Shown piece by piece: positions 47,829 to 57,674 of a stretch of DNA of 64,000 nt. The translations under genes were made by a program, and so were the position numbers. The stretch's first letter is position 1. Each line of letters starts with the position of its first letter. The notes beneath the pieces were generated by a model. It saw nothing but the letters and a program-made list of their open reading frames with translations, searched no databases and was not told the DNA's origin. The DNA comes from Gammaproteobacteria bacterium. Its GTDB lineage: Bacteria > Pseudomonadota > Gammaproteobacteria > Steroidobacterales > Woeseiaceae. The stretch lies in assembly GCA_013151645.1 (NCBI GenBank), contig JAADHU010000010.1, forward strand, positions 35,330-99,329. Direction: 5' to 3'.

Positions 47829-48728
47829 ATGAATTACTTGCGCACGCCCGATCACCGTTTTGAAAACCTGCCCGACTATCCGTTTGGCGCAAACTACGTC
47901 GACGTCGATCGCTTGCGCATGCACTACGTCGATGAGGGCAAGAAGGGGGCACCGATCGTCCTGCTGCTACACGGCGAACCGAGTTGGTCTTACCTGTACC
48001 GGCATATGATTCCACCGCTGGTCGATGCCGGTTTGCGGGCGATTGCGCCGGATCTGATCGGTTTCGGCAAGTCCGACAAACGGCCGCGCAAGAACGATTA
48101 TAGCTACGCCGGACATGTCGCCTGGATGAAGCAATTTATCGAAGCGCTCGATCTGCAGGATATTACGCTCGTCTGTCAGGACTGGGGCTCGCTAATCGGA
48201 CTCCGGGTCGCCGCTGAAAACGCCGATCGATTCGCCCGCGTGGTACTCGCGAACGGCGGGCTACCGACCGGGGATCAGCCAATGCCCAGGATGTTTTCCT
48301 ATTGGCGGGCCTTTGCGACCTACAGTCCCTGGTTTCCCGTTGGCAAGATCATCCAGTCCGGGACCGTCACGGAACTCGCCCCTGAGGTCATCCGCGCCTA
48401 CGATGCGCCGTTCCCGACGCGCGCCTTCCAGGCCGCCGCTCGTGCATTTCCGAGGCTGGTGCCGGTTTCCCCTGACGATCCCGCCGCACCGGCCAACCGC
48501 TCGGCGTGGGAGATTTTCAAAAGCTGGGAGAAACCTTTTCTAACCGCTTTCAGCAATCGCGATCCGATCACTCGCGGCGGTGAACAATTATTTACATCGC
48601 AGGTTCCGGGTTGCCGGGATCAGTCGCACACAAAAATACGCAATGCGGGCCATTTTTTGCAGGAAGACAAGGGGCCGGAACTCGCCGAAGTCGTTATCGA
48701 TTTCGTACGAAAAACAACGGAAAACTAA
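47829..48728 (+). CDS. haloalkane dehalogenase (HLD-I / DhlA-like)
   Basis: 299 residues. Alpha/beta hydrolase with HGEPSWSYLYRHM (Glu/Trp of the halide site), the nucleophile Asp118 in VCQDWGS followed by the halide-binding Trp119, and the C-terminal His in NAGHFLQED. This set of residues separates dehalogenases from epoxide hydrolases, which lack the Trp after the nucleophile less strictly. GGAAGG precedes the ATG at 47829. Possible substrates are haloalkanes of marine or anthropogenic origin. Single gene between a divergent SDR and convergent ferredoxin. Confidence 0.82.
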   Translation: MNYLRTPDHRFENLPDYPFGANYVDVDRLRMHYVDEGKKGAPIVLLLHGEPSWSYLYRHMIPPLVDAGLRAIAPDLIGFGKSDKRPRKNDYSYAGHVAWMKQFIEALDLQDITLVCQDWGSLIGLRVAAENADRFARVVLANGGLPTGDQPMPRMFSYWRAFATYSPWFPVGKIIQSGTVTELAPEVIRAYDAPFPTRAFQAAARAFPRLVPVSPDDPAAPANRSAWEIFKSWEKPFLTAFSNRDPITRGGEQLFTSQVPGCRDQSHTKIRNAGHFLQEDKGPELAEVVIDFVRKTTEN

Positions 48729-48762
48729 ATTAGTTATTATTTATCAGTCTCTTAAAGAACGA

Positions 48763-49095
48763 CTAACGTTCCAGGTACTGCAGTTTGTCTTTCACTTCGC
48801 GCCATTCATCGGCGTCATCCGGCGGGTCTTTCATCTCGGTGATCACCGGCCATTCCTGGGACAGATCCGTGTTGATCTGCAGGAACTTCTCCTGACCCGG
48901 CGGCAACTCGTCTTCTGAATAAATCGCCTCGACCGGGCATTCAGGCTCACACAACGTGCAGTCAATGCACTCATCCGGGTCGATCACAAGGAAATTCGGC
49001 CCTTCGTGGAAGCAATCCACCGGACAGACCTCGACGCAGTCGGTCAGTTTGCATTTGATACAGGCTTCGGTAACAACAAAGGTCACGTCAAACAT
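48763..49095 (-). CDS. fdxA: 7Fe ferredoxin FdxA
   Basis: 110 residues. [20 protein letters not shown] opens the family. Cysteines at 12, 15, 20, 24, 28 and 43, 46, 49, 53 are arranged for one [3Fe-4S] and one [4Fe-4S] cluster. The C-terminal extension ([19 protein letters not shown]) is typical of the Azotobacter-type FdI/FdxA family. The ATG at 49095 gives full length; extra upstream codons overlap the divergent promoter region. Low-potential electron carrier; partner not identifiable here. Confidence 0.93.
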   Translation of the reverse strand: MFDVTFVVTEACIKCKLTDCVEVCPVDCFHEGPNFLVIDPDECIDCTLCEPECPVEAIYSEDELPPGQEKFLQINTDLSQEWPVITEMKDPPDDADEWREVKDKLQYLER

Positions 49096-49223
49096 CCGCG
49101 GTGAAAAATCGGCTGCAACCGTATGCGATGTCCGTCCCCAGATCAAGCCCGCTGACGCGGAACTCGTATTTGAAGGTCCATTTATGGACAATATCGAGTT
49201 CAATAGCGACACCTGAGAATTCA

Positions 49224-51308
49224 ATGAGCACAGTTACCCTCGCACTGCACGGATCGATTGCGGTTATTACGATCAACAACCCGCCGGTCAATGCCCTCTC
49301 CCAGTCGGTTCGGCAGGGCCTGATCGAGGCTGTGGAACAGGCTGAGCAAGATCCTCGAGCCAGCGCCATGGTCATCGCCTGCGATGGCCGGACCTTTATC
49401 GCCGGCGCCGACATTCGCGAATTCGGTAAACCACCGGAAGCACCCGGGCTGCCCGATGTCGTTGAACGACTCGAAGACTCGAGCAAAGCCGTCATCGCTG
49501 CACTACACGGTTCGACGCTTGGCGGTGGGCTGGAAGTCGCCATGGGTTGCCATTACCGCATCGCAATGCCAACAGCGGTGGTCGGCCTGCCCGAAGTAAA
49601 ACTCGGATTGTTGCCCGGCGCGACCGGCACGCAGCGCCTGCCGCGCCTTGCCGGCATCGAACGGGCTCTGGCCATGATGCTCAGCGGCGACCCCATTTCG
49701 GCAGACGAAGCGCTGGACGCGGGCATCATTGACCGAATTGCTGACCAGGATGACCTGCTGGCGGCCGCCATTGAATTTGCCGCCGAAATGACCGCTAACG
49801 GACCCAGACGCGTCCGTGACATTCCGATGCCCACCGCAAGCCCGGATGTGTTTGCCGCCAGCCGAAAAAAGATCGCGGCCAAAACAAGAGGACTGCTGTC
49901 GCCGGAAAAAATCATTCAATGTGTCGAAGCAGCAACGCAGCTGAGCTATGCCGATGGCTGCAAGGTCGAACGTGACTTGTTCATGGAATGCAAAGATTCT
50001 CCCCAGTCATCCGGACTGCGACACGCATTTTTTGCCGAGCGCAGTGTCGCCAGGATTCCCGGACTCGACAAGTCGACGCCAACGCGTGACATTCGGAAAA
50101 TTTCCGTCCTCGGCGCCGGCACGATGGGCGCGGGCATTGCGTACAACTGCCTGAGCGCCGGCTACACCGTTCACCTGCTCGACAATGACGATGCCGGACT
50201 CGAACGCGGCGAAAACATGATTCGGTCGCTTTTCGACGGTGGCGTGAAGCGCGGCAAGATTTCCGAGGCGGGCGCGCGCGAAGGGCTGGGTCGCCTGGTC
50301 ACCAGCACGAGCTACGATGACGTTGCGGACGCCGATCTGGTGATCGAAGCAGTGTTCGAGGACATGTCGATCAAGAAAACCGTGTTCGCGAAGCTGGACG
50401 AGGTTTGTAAAGACGGCGCAATACTCGCGTCCAACACGTCGACGTTGAGCATCGACGAAATCGCATCGGCAACCCGCCGGCCGCAAGACGTTATCGGCCT
50501 GCACTTTTTCAGTCCCGCTCACATCATGCGTCTCCTGGAAATTGTTCGTGGCGAAGCGACCGGCGACCAGGTCATCGCCACTTCACTCGCGCTTGCAAAG
50601 AAGCTTGGCAAGATCGGTGTCGTTGTCGGCAACTGTTTCGGCTTCGTCGGCAACCGCATGCTGTATCCCTACGGCCGGGAAAACCAACTGCTCCTCCTTG
50701 AGGGTGCAGCGCCTGAGTACGTCGATAAAGTATTGTTCGATTGGGGCATGGCAATGGGGCCGAACGCCGTCGGTGATCTCGCGGGTCTCGATGTCGGCTA
50801 CAAGGCCCGACATGCGCGTACCGACCTTCCCGACGACCCCCGCTTCTATCGCGTCTCCGATATGCTGGTCGAACAGGGTCGCCTGGGGCAAAAAACCGCT
50901 CGCGGCACGTATTTGTACGAACCAGGCTCACGAACGCCGATCCCCGATGCCGACGTTCAGGCGATGATTCGTGAAGAGGCCGCCCGGCTGGGCATTGAGC
51001 AACGTGAAATCGATGCCGAAGAAATAGTCGATCGATGCATCTACAGCCTCATCCTCGAAGGCGCCCGAATTCTCGAAGACGGTATCGCCATGCGCTCCGG
51101 CGATATCGACGTCATCTGGACCAACGGCTATGGATTTCCTCGGTATCGAGGCGGACCGATGCACTATGCAGACAGCGTTGGGCTAGCTTCCGTCTATGAG
51201 AGGATCTGTGAGTTTGGGGAACGCTTTGGTTCGCAGTATTGGGAGCCGCCGCAACTGTTGCAGACGCTTGCGAAAACGAATGGGCGGTTTGGGGATTGGG
51301 TTGCGTGA
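49224..51308 (+). CDS. fatty-acid oxidation bifunctional enzyme: enoyl-CoA hydratase / 3-hydroxyacyl-CoA dehydrogenase
   Basis: 694 residues. N-terminal crotonase domain ([51 protein letters not shown]) followed by an NAD-binding dehydrogenase domain ([40 protein letters not shown]) and a tandem C-terminal dehydrogenase domain. Shorter than FadB (about 715-730) and closest in layout to FadJ/peroxisomal multifunctional enzyme. No thiolase gene (fadA) is adjacent. Starts 128 bp from divergent fdxA. Ends next to a palindromic element. Confidence 0.9.
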   Translation: MSTVTLALHGSIAVITINNPPVNALSQSVRQGLIEAVEQAEQDPRASAMVIACDGRTFIAGADIREFGKPPEAPGLPDVVERLEDSSKAVIAALHGSTLGGGLEVAMGCHYRIAMPTAVVGLPEVKLGLLPGATGTQRLPRLAGIERALAMMLSGDPISADEALDAGIIDRIADQDDLLAAAIEFAAEMTANGPRRVRDIPMPTASPDVFAASRKKIAAKTRGLLSPEKIIQCVEAATQLSYADGCKVERDLFMECKDSPQSSGLRHAFFAERSVARIPGLDKSTPTRDIRKISVLGAGTMGAGIAYNCLSAGYTVHLLDNDDAGLERGENMIRSLFDGGVKRGKISEAGAREGLGRLVTSTSYDDVADADLVIEAVFEDMSIKKTVFAKLDEVCKDGAILASNTSTLSIDEIASATRRPQDVIGLHFFSPAHIMRLLEIVRGEATGDQVIATSLALAKKLGKIGVVVGNCFGFVGNRMLYPYGRENQLLLLEGAAPEYVDKVLFDWGMAMGPNAVGDLAGLDVGYKARHARTDLPDDPRFYRVSDMLVEQGRLGQKTARGTYLYEPGSRTPIPDADVQAMIREEAARLGIEQREIDAEEIVDRCIYSLILEGARILEDGIAMRSGDIDVIWTNGYGFPRYRGGPMHYADSVGLASVYERICEFGERFGSQYWEPPQLLQTLAKTNGRFGDWVA

Positions 51309-51358
51309 GAGACCTGTTCGAGGGGGTGTGTGGGGGACGAGGTGCTCCGGACTCGCGC

Positions 51359-51452
51359 GGTGAGATTAGTTTCTGAGACCCGCTGCGAGTACGTCCGTGT
51401 AAGCTCGGGCCCCGCATCCCTGCGGGGCACGGTCTCAGAAACTAATCTCACC
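51359..51452. repeat. 94-bp palindromic element with 22-bp perfect arms
   Basis: Arms 51359-51380 and 51431-51452 are perfectly complementary over 22 bp (starting GGTGAGATTAG). The 50-bp interior holds a second hairpin, GCCCCGCA/TGCGGGGC. It lies just after the fadB-like gene. The flanks (CGGACTCGC on the left, ACCAGTCCTTGATTGTGGT on the right) match contiguous sequence at 9487-9514 that lacks the palindrome. It is therefore likely a small inserted extragenic element. Confidence 0.75.
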
Positions 51453-51524
51453 ACACCAGTCCTTGATTGTGGTGCGCAACCTCCATGTCTGGCGGACATG
51501 GCTGTGCTTTCTTGTCGTCGATTC

Positions 51525-52364
51525 TTATTGGTTTGGATGCCAGCGATTTACGTTGTGGGTGGCGCGTCCTTCGAGTTCCAGTTTCAACAGATGCGCCAGC
51601 AGGGATCTTTCGGCCAGTGCGTGTAGCGAGGCGTTAACGTCGTCATAGACGTGTACGACCAGTTCGGCCAGAGAACAGGCCGGGTGTGTTTGAAGTTCCC
51701 TCAATACCCTGGCTTCCCGTTCCAGTCGATGACTGATGATCCAGTCGAGAGCTGCCTGCACGTTCTCCAGAACCGCACCGTGTCCGGGTACGAGGGCGTC
51801 GATTCTTTTCGTTTTCAGTTTTTGTAACGACTGAATATAGTCCGACATGCTGCCGTCCGGCGGGTCGATGACAACCGTTGAGCCATTAATAATGTGGTCA
51901 CCGGTGAATAGCCAGTGGCATTGCCTGTGCAGGTAGCAAAGGTGATTCGATGCGTGGCCTGGCGTATGCACGACTTCGAGTTCGAATTCGTCGGTCGACA
52001 ATACGTCGCCGTCTGCCAGCACGCGATCCGGAATAAAGGTCTGATCCTGATGCCGACCCTGTGGCGCGGGGATGCCAAGCAATTGTGCACCGGTCGCGTT
52101 CGCCAGCGCCATCGCGGCCGGCGAGTGATCGGGATGCGTGTGCGTTACCAGAATCCACCGAATTGCGGCTGCGGAAACATCCGAAATATGGTGTATGTGT
52201 GTATCGATTGCCGGCCCGGGATCGATGACTGCGATCTCTTTCTCGCCCACCAAATAGGTATTGGTACCCGGCCCGGTCATCATGCCGGCATTCGGTGCAA
52301 TCAGGCGACGCACGCCTGGCGCCAACGTCACGATCGTTCCGGCAAGCAGATCGTCGTTGCTCAT
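51525..52364 (-). CDS. MBL-fold metallo-hydrolase (LACTB2-like)
   Basis: 279 residues. Metallo-beta-lactamase fold with the zinc motif THTHPDHS (His75, His77, Asp79, His80), GTNTYLVG at the start, HTPGHASNHLCY, FTGDHIINGSTVV and the final PGHG. A C-terminal winged-helix-like part follows (ELVVHVYDDVNASLHALAERSLLAHLLKLELEG), as in LACTB2-type enzymes, whose human member is an endoribonuclease. The ATG overlaps the NUDIX stop by four bases (ATGA), so the two are coupled. Confidence 0.87.
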   Translation of the reverse strand: MSNDDLLAGTIVTLAPGVRRLIAPNAGMMTGPGTNTYLVGEKEIAVIDPGPAIDTHIHHISDVSAAAIRWILVTHTHPDHSPAAMALANATGAQLLGIPAPQGRHQDQTFIPDRVLADGDVLSTDEFELEVVHTPGHASNHLCYLHRQCHWLFTGDHIINGSTVVIDPPDGSMSDYIQSLQKLKTKRIDALVPGHGAVLENVQAALDWIISHRLEREARVLRELQTHPACSLAELVVHVYDDVNASLHALAERSLLAHLLKLELEGRATHNVNRWHPNQ

Positions 52365-53161
52365 TCGTCCGCCGGATAGACGGGATACAACGGGCTGTCC
52401 GGCATCACCACCAGCCGGCATCCGTCGACAATGACAACCGCTGGCAAGTAACAGGGAATGCCCGCTTCGCTGCGCCCGGCCGCCCAATCAAGCATCGATC
52501 GGGCCGTATCAAACTCGCTCAAACGCCGCAACGTCAGTACCGTCGGGTGCGGTATCTCGATCTCCCCTGCCTCGCTGGCAGCGATGGCTGCTGCTGCCGT
52601 CATCCACCGACTGTCCGTCAATTCGCCTCCACAGTGCGCCGCTTCCTGCCCGCCTGGCAAAGCCGCGAGAAAGAAGCGTGTTGTAAATCGTTTCGGCATT
52701 TCTCGCGGTGTCACCCAGAATGAAAAATAATGCAATGCATCGTACGCGAGGTTTAATTGCTCCTTGTGAAGAAAGTCGATCCACGACAACTGTCCGCCAT
52801 TAAGACCATCACGTGCACCGGGATACGAACACGGATCGGCCCAGTTCCCGTCAGCGGTCCGCGCCAGCAAGATACCGGCCTCTTCAAATAGCTCTCGAAT
52901 CGCAGCACTGAAATAGGCGCCACCTCCACTCGACAGATTCAGCACAGCATTGGCGCCCGCATCATCGACGCCTTCGCGAAGCTCGCCAACCCTGTCGTCG
53001 GTCGCTTCAAGCACACCACCGGGAAACACGTAGCTGGCACCAAACGCCGACTTTGCGTGGCGCAGTACAAGCAGCAATTCCGGACCGGTCTTGCCGTCTC
53101 GAACGACGATGACGGTCGAGGAGGGCCGGGCTTTCGCGATCGTTATATTTGCAGGATTCAT
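52361..53161 (-). CDS. NUDIX hydrolase (NUDT19-like, possible CoA diphosphatase)
   Basis: 266 residues. VFPGGVLEATDD then AAIRELFEEAGI make up a Nudix box interrupted by a long insert, the arrangement of NUDT19-type enzymes that hydrolyse CoA and acyl-CoA. RHAKSAFGASYVFPGG and the FTTRFFLAALP segment also fit. Its tie to the MBL hydrolase by stop-start overlap, and proximity to fatty-acid oxidation, are compatible with CoA metabolism (inference). Confidence 0.85.
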   Translation of the reverse strand: MNPANITIAKARPSSTVIVVRDGKTGPELLLVLRHAKSAFGASYVFPGGVLEATDDRVGELREGVDDAGANAVLNLSSGGGAYFSAAIRELFEEAGILLARTADGNWADPCSYPGARDGLNGGQLSWIDFLHKEQLNLAYDALHYFSFWVTPREMPKRFTTRFFLAALPGGQEAAHCGGELTDSRWMTAAAAIAASEAGEIEIPHPTVLTLRRLSEFDTARSMLDWAAGRSEAGIPCYLPAVVIVDGCRLVVMPDSPLYPVYPADE

Positions 53162-53181
53162 GCGTTTCCGATATCGATCAG

Positions 53182-53724
53182 TCAGTCTTCATTCGTTTCG
53201 ATGAACTGTTTGAGACGGCCCAGCACATCGATCAATACGTCATCGACGGCCGGCGCGATCTGATCCAGACCTCCGTCCAGATAGCCACCGACAGCGTATT
53301 GCAGTGTCACCGTCGACACACTGTCCGTTTCGTCAATCTCGAAGGTCATGTTACCGGCCACTCCCATCAGCCCGAGCGGTCCCAGTCCACCCGTCATGCG
53401 CAACATGACACCGGGATTCGCGAAAGTAACGGTCATATGCACCAGACCCGCGCCCTCACCCAGTTTTTCGCAAAAGCAGCCCAGTGGCCGTGCATCAATG
53501 GTCAGATTGGAGGCATGCCCGGACACCGTATGGTCGTCGCTCCACCATCGACCAATATCAGACACGAGCGCCCGATAGACCCGTTGCCGTGAGCCATCGA
53601 TATCGACGCTGTAACGCGTCGTAAAACCGCCGGCCGCCGCGTCAACGACCTCCGCCCGAACACCGTTCGCACCGGCCAGGCTCGTTAGCAGGATAAGTAC
53701 TGCAATGAAACTTGGTATTCGCAT
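53182..53724 (-). CDS. exported SRPBCC/START-like protein
   Basis: 180 residues from ATG 53724. A signal peptide ends GANGVRA. A single SRPBCC-type domain follows (FTTRYSVDIDGSRQRVYRALVSDIGRWWSDDHTVSG, and the closing helix AVDDVLIDVLGRLKQFIET), a fold that holds a hydrophobic ligand. It lies 20 bp upstream of the NUDIX gene on the same strand. Ligand and role unknown. Confidence 0.75.
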   Translation of the reverse strand: MRIPSFIAVLILLTSLAGANGVRAEVVDAAAGGFTTRYSVDIDGSRQRVYRALVSDIGRWWSDDHTVSGHASNLTIDARPLGCFCEKLGEGAGLVHMTVTFANPGVMLRMTGGLGPLGLMGVAGNMTFEIDETDSVSTVTLQYAVGGYLDGGLDQIAPAVDDVLIDVLGRLKQFIETNED

Positions 53725-53813
53725 CGCCGTCTCCACTTCTAGCGGCCATGGTGTCATAGTTGCCCCGCGATCGCGACGCACCTATGGCAACGACTATTGC
53801 AAGGATTGACACA

Positions 53814-54704
53814 ATGCACGACGACTGGACCGTCGTTTTTGAACACCGCACCCAGGGACCGTGCACCGACCGGGCGCTGGTGCTCACGTCACTCGGAATC
53901 CCGCATGAAATCGTGCAAACCGGTGAGCACTACACAGTAGTCGTGCACGAAGAACATGCTGAAAAGGCTAAGTTCGAAATCTGGCAGTACGAAGAAGAAA
54001 ACCGGAACGTCGGCAAAACCGGGCCTGCCATTCAGCCCGTTTACCAGGACGCCATCCCGGGCGTTGTCGGCTACATCATTGTTGTCTGCCTGGTCGCATG
54101 GCTGGCGGGCATCGGGGCATGGGGGTTTGACTGGCTTGGCGCGGGCCGTATCGACGGCACACTCATTCGCCACGGAGAATGGTGGCGCGGCCTCACGGCT
54201 CTGACATTGCATTCCGGGCTCAAACACCTGCTGAGCAATATCGGCTTCGGCGCCCTGTTCGGCCTGTTAGCGGGACGCGTCGCCGGCTCGGGTGTGGCAT
54301 GGCTCAGCATTCTGTTAGCCAGCGGCGTCGCCAATATTGTCAACACCATTCTGCTCGATTCCAGCCACCGTTCGATCGGCGCATCCACCGCCGTATTCGC
54401 GGCACTCGGCCTTGTGTCCGGATTCGTCTGGCGCGGAAAATTGACCGCACAGGACCGCTGGCCCTATCGAATCGGGCCGATTGTCGGCGGCATTGCGTTG
54501 CTTGCGTACACCGGAACCGGCGACGCCAATACGGATATCGGTGCCCACCTGCTCGGTTTTGTCGCCGGATTTGCAAGCGGAATTTTGCTCATTCGTGTGG
54601 CGGATAAACTGCAGGAACAACGTGTACAATCGGCTGCGGGTTTCGCAGCGATCACAATCCTTGTATTGGCCTGGATGATCGCCCTGACCAATATGTCTAC
54701 CTAA
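53814..54704 (+). CDS. rhomboid-family protease with N-terminal cytosolic domain
   Basis: 296 residues. An N-terminal soluble domain (about 1-65: LVLTSLGIPHEIVQTGEHYTVVVHEEHAEKA) of the DUF2007/putative signal-transducing type precedes six membrane helices. Catalytic Ser191 is in GASTAVFAALG and His245 in GAHLLGF, with His138 and Asn142 in the oxyanion region (LKHLLSNIGFG). AAGGA lies eight bases before the ATG at 53814; an earlier ATG at 53784 lacks one. Probably leads an operon with the next three genes. Confidence 0.87.
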   Translation: MHDDWTVVFEHRTQGPCTDRALVLTSLGIPHEIVQTGEHYTVVVHEEHAEKAKFEIWQYEEENRNVGKTGPAIQPVYQDAIPGVVGYIIVVCLVAWLAGIGAWGFDWLGAGRIDGTLIRHGEWWRGLTALTLHSGLKHLLSNIGFGALFGLLAGRVAGSGVAWLSILLASGVANIVNTILLDSSHRSIGASTAVFAALGLVSGFVWRGKLTAQDRWPYRIGPIVGGIALLAYTGTGDANTDIGAHLLGFVAGFASGILLIRVADKLQEQRVQSAAGFAAITILVLAWMIALTNMST

Positions 54705-54767
54705 GAGATCACCCTGAAGGTAACATCACGCGCCACACAACCGCGCAACCGGGGACGCATTACTACC

Positions 54768-55892
54768 TTGAAGAAGCTCTTTCTATTCCTGATCATTTTG
54801 CTGCTGGCCGCTTCGATAACGTTGCGCGTGCGTTACGGCGGTGGCGAGGCCTATCCGGACCTGACCACGCCTGCGATTCTGGGCGAGGACGCGCTCGAAG
54901 AAGTTCTTTCCTACGCTGAGCCGATCGGGAATGTCGCCGTCAGTCGAAACGGGCGCATCTTTTTCACAGTGCATCCGGAATCGCGTCCGCAGGGTAACAA
55001 GCTTCTGGAGTGGGTAGACGGCGCAGCCGTACCCTACCCGAATGGTGCCGTGCAACCGCACCTGCTCGGTACCGTTCTCGGCCTCGCCATCGACCGGCAG
55101 AGTCGGCTTTGGACGATTGACAACGGTAACCACGGATTTGGTACGGCGAGACTCCTGGCATTCGATATCGAAACAGGCGAGCTTGTGCACGATCACGAGT
55201 TTGCGGCCAATATCGCGCCCGCGGGATCGTTTCTACAGGATTTGCAGGTCAGCGCCGATGGCAAGACTGTCGTGATAGCCGACGCCAGCTTCTGGCGGAA
55301 ATCGCCGGCGATCATCGTCTACGATACGCAGACTCGATCCTCTCGCCGCTTGCTCGAAGCCGACCCGTCCGTATCGGCGGAGAATTACCTGATTCGAAAT
55401 CAACTAAAAGACATGACGTTTCTCGGTGGCCTGGTCTCACTGCGGGGCGGCGTGGACGGCATCGCGTTTGACACCGACAATGAGTGGTTGTACTACGCCG
55501 CCATTAGTCACAGCAGCCTGTTCCGGGTTCGCGTGAGAGATCTCCTCGATCAGACGTTGCCTGCACGACAACTCGCCAGTCGCGTCGAAAGAGTCAGCGA
55601 GAAACCGCTGAGCGACGGACTGAGCGCCGATCTTGATGGCAACATTTACGTCACCGACGTAGAACATGGCGCGGTTTTTATCGTTGACAGAAACGGCGAA
55701 CTGAAGACGCTGATCCGGTCAGCACGCATTCGTTGGGCCGATGCCCTGTCATTCGGCCCGGATGGATGGTTGTACCTGGCGGACAGCGCGATCCCCGATC
55801 AGGTACTCCAGACGCGAGAGTACGTTGAAGACCGCGGTCCTTACTCGATCTATCGATTCAAGCCTGGCCACAATGGCATAGCCGGGCAGTAG
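54768..55892 (+). CDS. MRJP/yellow-like beta-propeller protein (TTG start)
   Basis: 374 residues. N-terminal anchor MKKLFLFLIILLLAASITLRV, then a six-bladed propeller typical of the yellow/major royal jelly group, sometimes annotated L-dopachrome tautomerase-related. Landmarks: GLAIDRQSRLWTIDNGN, FLQDLQVSADGKTVVIADAS, PAIIVYDTQTRSSRRLLEADPSV, GVDGIAFDTDNEWLYYAA and SDGLSADLDGNIYVTDVEH. TTG is the only start giving the anchor directly. Ligand unknown. 63 bp after the rhomboid gene and 28 bp before the EamA gene. Confidence 0.8.
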   Translation: MKKLFLFLIILLLAASITLRVRYGGGEAYPDLTTPAILGEDALEEVLSYAEPIGNVAVSRNGRIFFTVHPESRPQGNKLLEWVDGAAVPYPNGAVQPHLLGTVLGLAIDRQSRLWTIDNGNHGFGTARLLAFDIETGELVHDHEFAANIAPAGSFLQDLQVSADGKTVVIADASFWRKSPAIIVYDTQTRSSRRLLEADPSVSAENYLIRNQLKDMTFLGGLVSLRGGVDGIAFDTDNEWLYYAAISHSSLFRVRVRDLLDQTLPARQLASRVERVSEKPLSDGLSADLDGNIYVTDVEHGAVFIVDRNGELKTLIRSARIRWADALSFGPDGWLYLADSAIPDQVLQTREYVEDRGPYSIYRFKPGHNGIAGQ

Positions 55893-55920
55893 TCGGCACA
55901 GCGTTGCCAACTGAAATCCC

Positions 55921-56808
55921 ATGCCAATCCCATTGCTGTACGTCGCCGTTGTGTTTATCTGGGGCACCACCTGGGCCGCGATTCCCTATCAGCTTGGCGT
56001 TGTTGCCGAGGAATGGTCCGTTGCTTACCGCTTCGGTATCGCATCGCTGGCTTTGTTCGCCTACGCCCGCTTCAGCCGGCGCACGATTTCGATTCCATGG
56101 AAACACTATCCCCTGATCATCGTGATGGGCGCGCTTCTGTTCTCGGTCAACTACCTGTTTGTTTATTACGGTACCGGATATTTGAGCAGCGGCCTGGTCG
56201 CGGTACTATTCAGCTCGATCATCGTGTTCAATTCACTGTTTGAACGTATTTTTTTCGCGCGATTGTTCGTACGACGGCTGCAAGCTGCTGCCGCCGTCAG
56301 CATCGCCGGAATCGTCCTGATCTTCTGGCCCGAGGTAAACCACTTCAGTTTCAACGACGATACGATGCTTGGCATCACCTGGGTCTTGCTGGCCGTTGTC
56401 GTCGCGGCCCTCGCCAACATGACCGCCGTTATTAATACGAGCCGGGGCTTGTCGCTGGTCGTCGTAAATGCGCATGCGATGGCCTGGGGCGCCCTGACGT
56501 CCTTCGCGGTAGCTGTTTTTCTTGGGCGACCGTTCAATTTTTTAATGACGCCCGAATATTTATTATCTCTGTTGTATCTGGCAATATTCGGTTCATCGAT
56601 CGCTTTTGGCTGTTACCTCGCACTTGTGCAGAAAATCGGGGCTGCACGCGCGGCCTACTCGTCGGTACTTTTCCCCATTGTCGCACTTGTCATGGCAACT
56701 TTTTTTGAAAATTACCAGTGGACATCGACCGGGATTGTTGGCGTTGCACTCACGCTGGCCGGTAACTGGCTTGCACTCACTAGAATAAAATCAAAACAAA
56801 TAAAATAA
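55921..56808 (+). CDS. EamA-family (DMT) transporter
   Basis: 295 residues with ten predicted membrane helices in two repeats of the EamA type (YVAVVFIWGTTWAAIPYQLGVV at the start, GTGYLSSGLVAVLFSSIIVFNSL, and the second repeat SLLYLAIFGSSIAFGCYLALVQKIGAARA with FPIVALVMATFFENY). Probable metabolite exporter or permease of the inner membrane; cargo not predictable. It lies 10 bp before the MscS gene and is likely cotranscribed. Confidence 0.87.
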   Translation: MPIPLLYVAVVFIWGTTWAAIPYQLGVVAEEWSVAYRFGIASLALFAYARFSRRTISIPWKHYPLIIVMGALLFSVNYLFVYYGTGYLSSGLVAVLFSSIIVFNSLFERIFFARLFVRRLQAAAAVSIAGIVLIFWPEVNHFSFNDDTMLGITWVLLAVVVAALANMTAVINTSRGLSLVVVNAHAMAWGALTSFAVAVFLGRPFNFLMTPEYLLSLLYLAIFGSSIAFGCYLALVQKIGAARAAYSSVLFPIVALVMATFFENYQWTSTGIVGVALTLAGNWLALTRIKSKQIK

Positions 56809-56818
56809 GGGGAAAAAA

Positions 56819-57664
56819 ATGGACGCTATTCAAGTTCCAGACCTGGCAGGATATGACTGGGCCGGACTGTTCGGAAAAATTCAGACGCTCGGCATCGACT
56901 TTGGCATCAAAGCGATCACCGCATTGGTTATATTCTACGTGGGTCGGATCGTCGCACGCTTCGTTGCCAAGGGTATTCGCAAAGTGATGCAGTCCCAGGA
57001 GGTCGACAAGATCCTGGAATCGTTCATATCCAACCTGGCTTACTGGGCCATGATGACGTTTGTCATTATTGCCGCCATCAATCAGATCGGCGTGCAAACG
57101 ACGTCGCTCATCGCCATTATGGGCGCCGCGGGCCTGGCCATCGGCCTGTCCCTGCAGGGCTCACTCGCCAACTTCGCCGCCGGGGTTCTGATCGTGATGT
57201 TTCGCCCGTATCGCGTCGGCGATTTTGTCGAAGCAGCCGGTATCGCCGGTACGGTAGTGCAGGTGCAGATTCTGACCACTATCCTGAAAACCGGTGACAA
57301 CAAGCAAATCGTTGTGCCGAACGGCCAGATCATGGGCAGTATTATTACCAACTACTCCGCAAATGCGACGCGCCGGGTGGACTTGACGGTTGGCGTGGGC
57401 TACGACGATGACATCGACAAAGTTCGCAGCACCTTGCAGGACCTGATTGATGCCGACGAACGCATTCTCAAAGATCCGTCATCCCTGATTGCCGTGTCCG
57501 AACTCGCCGACAGCAGCGTTAATTTCACGGTCCGGATCTGGGTCAATTCTGCGGACTACTGGGGTGTGTATTTCGGGCTGACTGAAGCCATCAAGAAACG
57601 CTTTGACGCCGAAGGCATCAGCTTCCCGTACCCGCAGCAGGACGTGCACCTTATCAAGAGCTGA
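56819..57664 (+). CDS. small-conductance mechanosensitive channel, MscS family
   Basis: 281 residues. Three membrane helices; the pore helix carries the Ala/Gly pattern IMGAAGLAIGLSLQGSLANFAAGVLI. The beta domain follows (FRPYRVGDFVEAAGIAGTVVQVQ, VPNGQIMGSIITNYS). Opens under membrane tension to release osmolytes. AAGGGG precedes the ATG. Size and architecture match E. coli MscS. A hairpin follows the stop. Confidence 0.95.
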   Translation: MDAIQVPDLAGYDWAGLFGKIQTLGIDFGIKAITALVIFYVGRIVARFVAKGIRKVMQSQEVDKILESFISNLAYWAMMTFVIIAAINQIGVQTTSLIAIMGAAGLAIGLSLQGSLANFAAGVLIVMFRPYRVGDFVEAAGIAGTVVQVQILTTILKTGDNKQIVVPNGQIMGSIITNYSANATRRVDLTVGVGYDDDIDKVRSTLQDLIDADERILKDPSSLIAVSELADSSVNFTVRIWVNSADYWGVYFGLTEAIKKRFDAEGISFPYPQQDVHLIKS

Positions 57665-57674
57665 CCGTTGCCGG

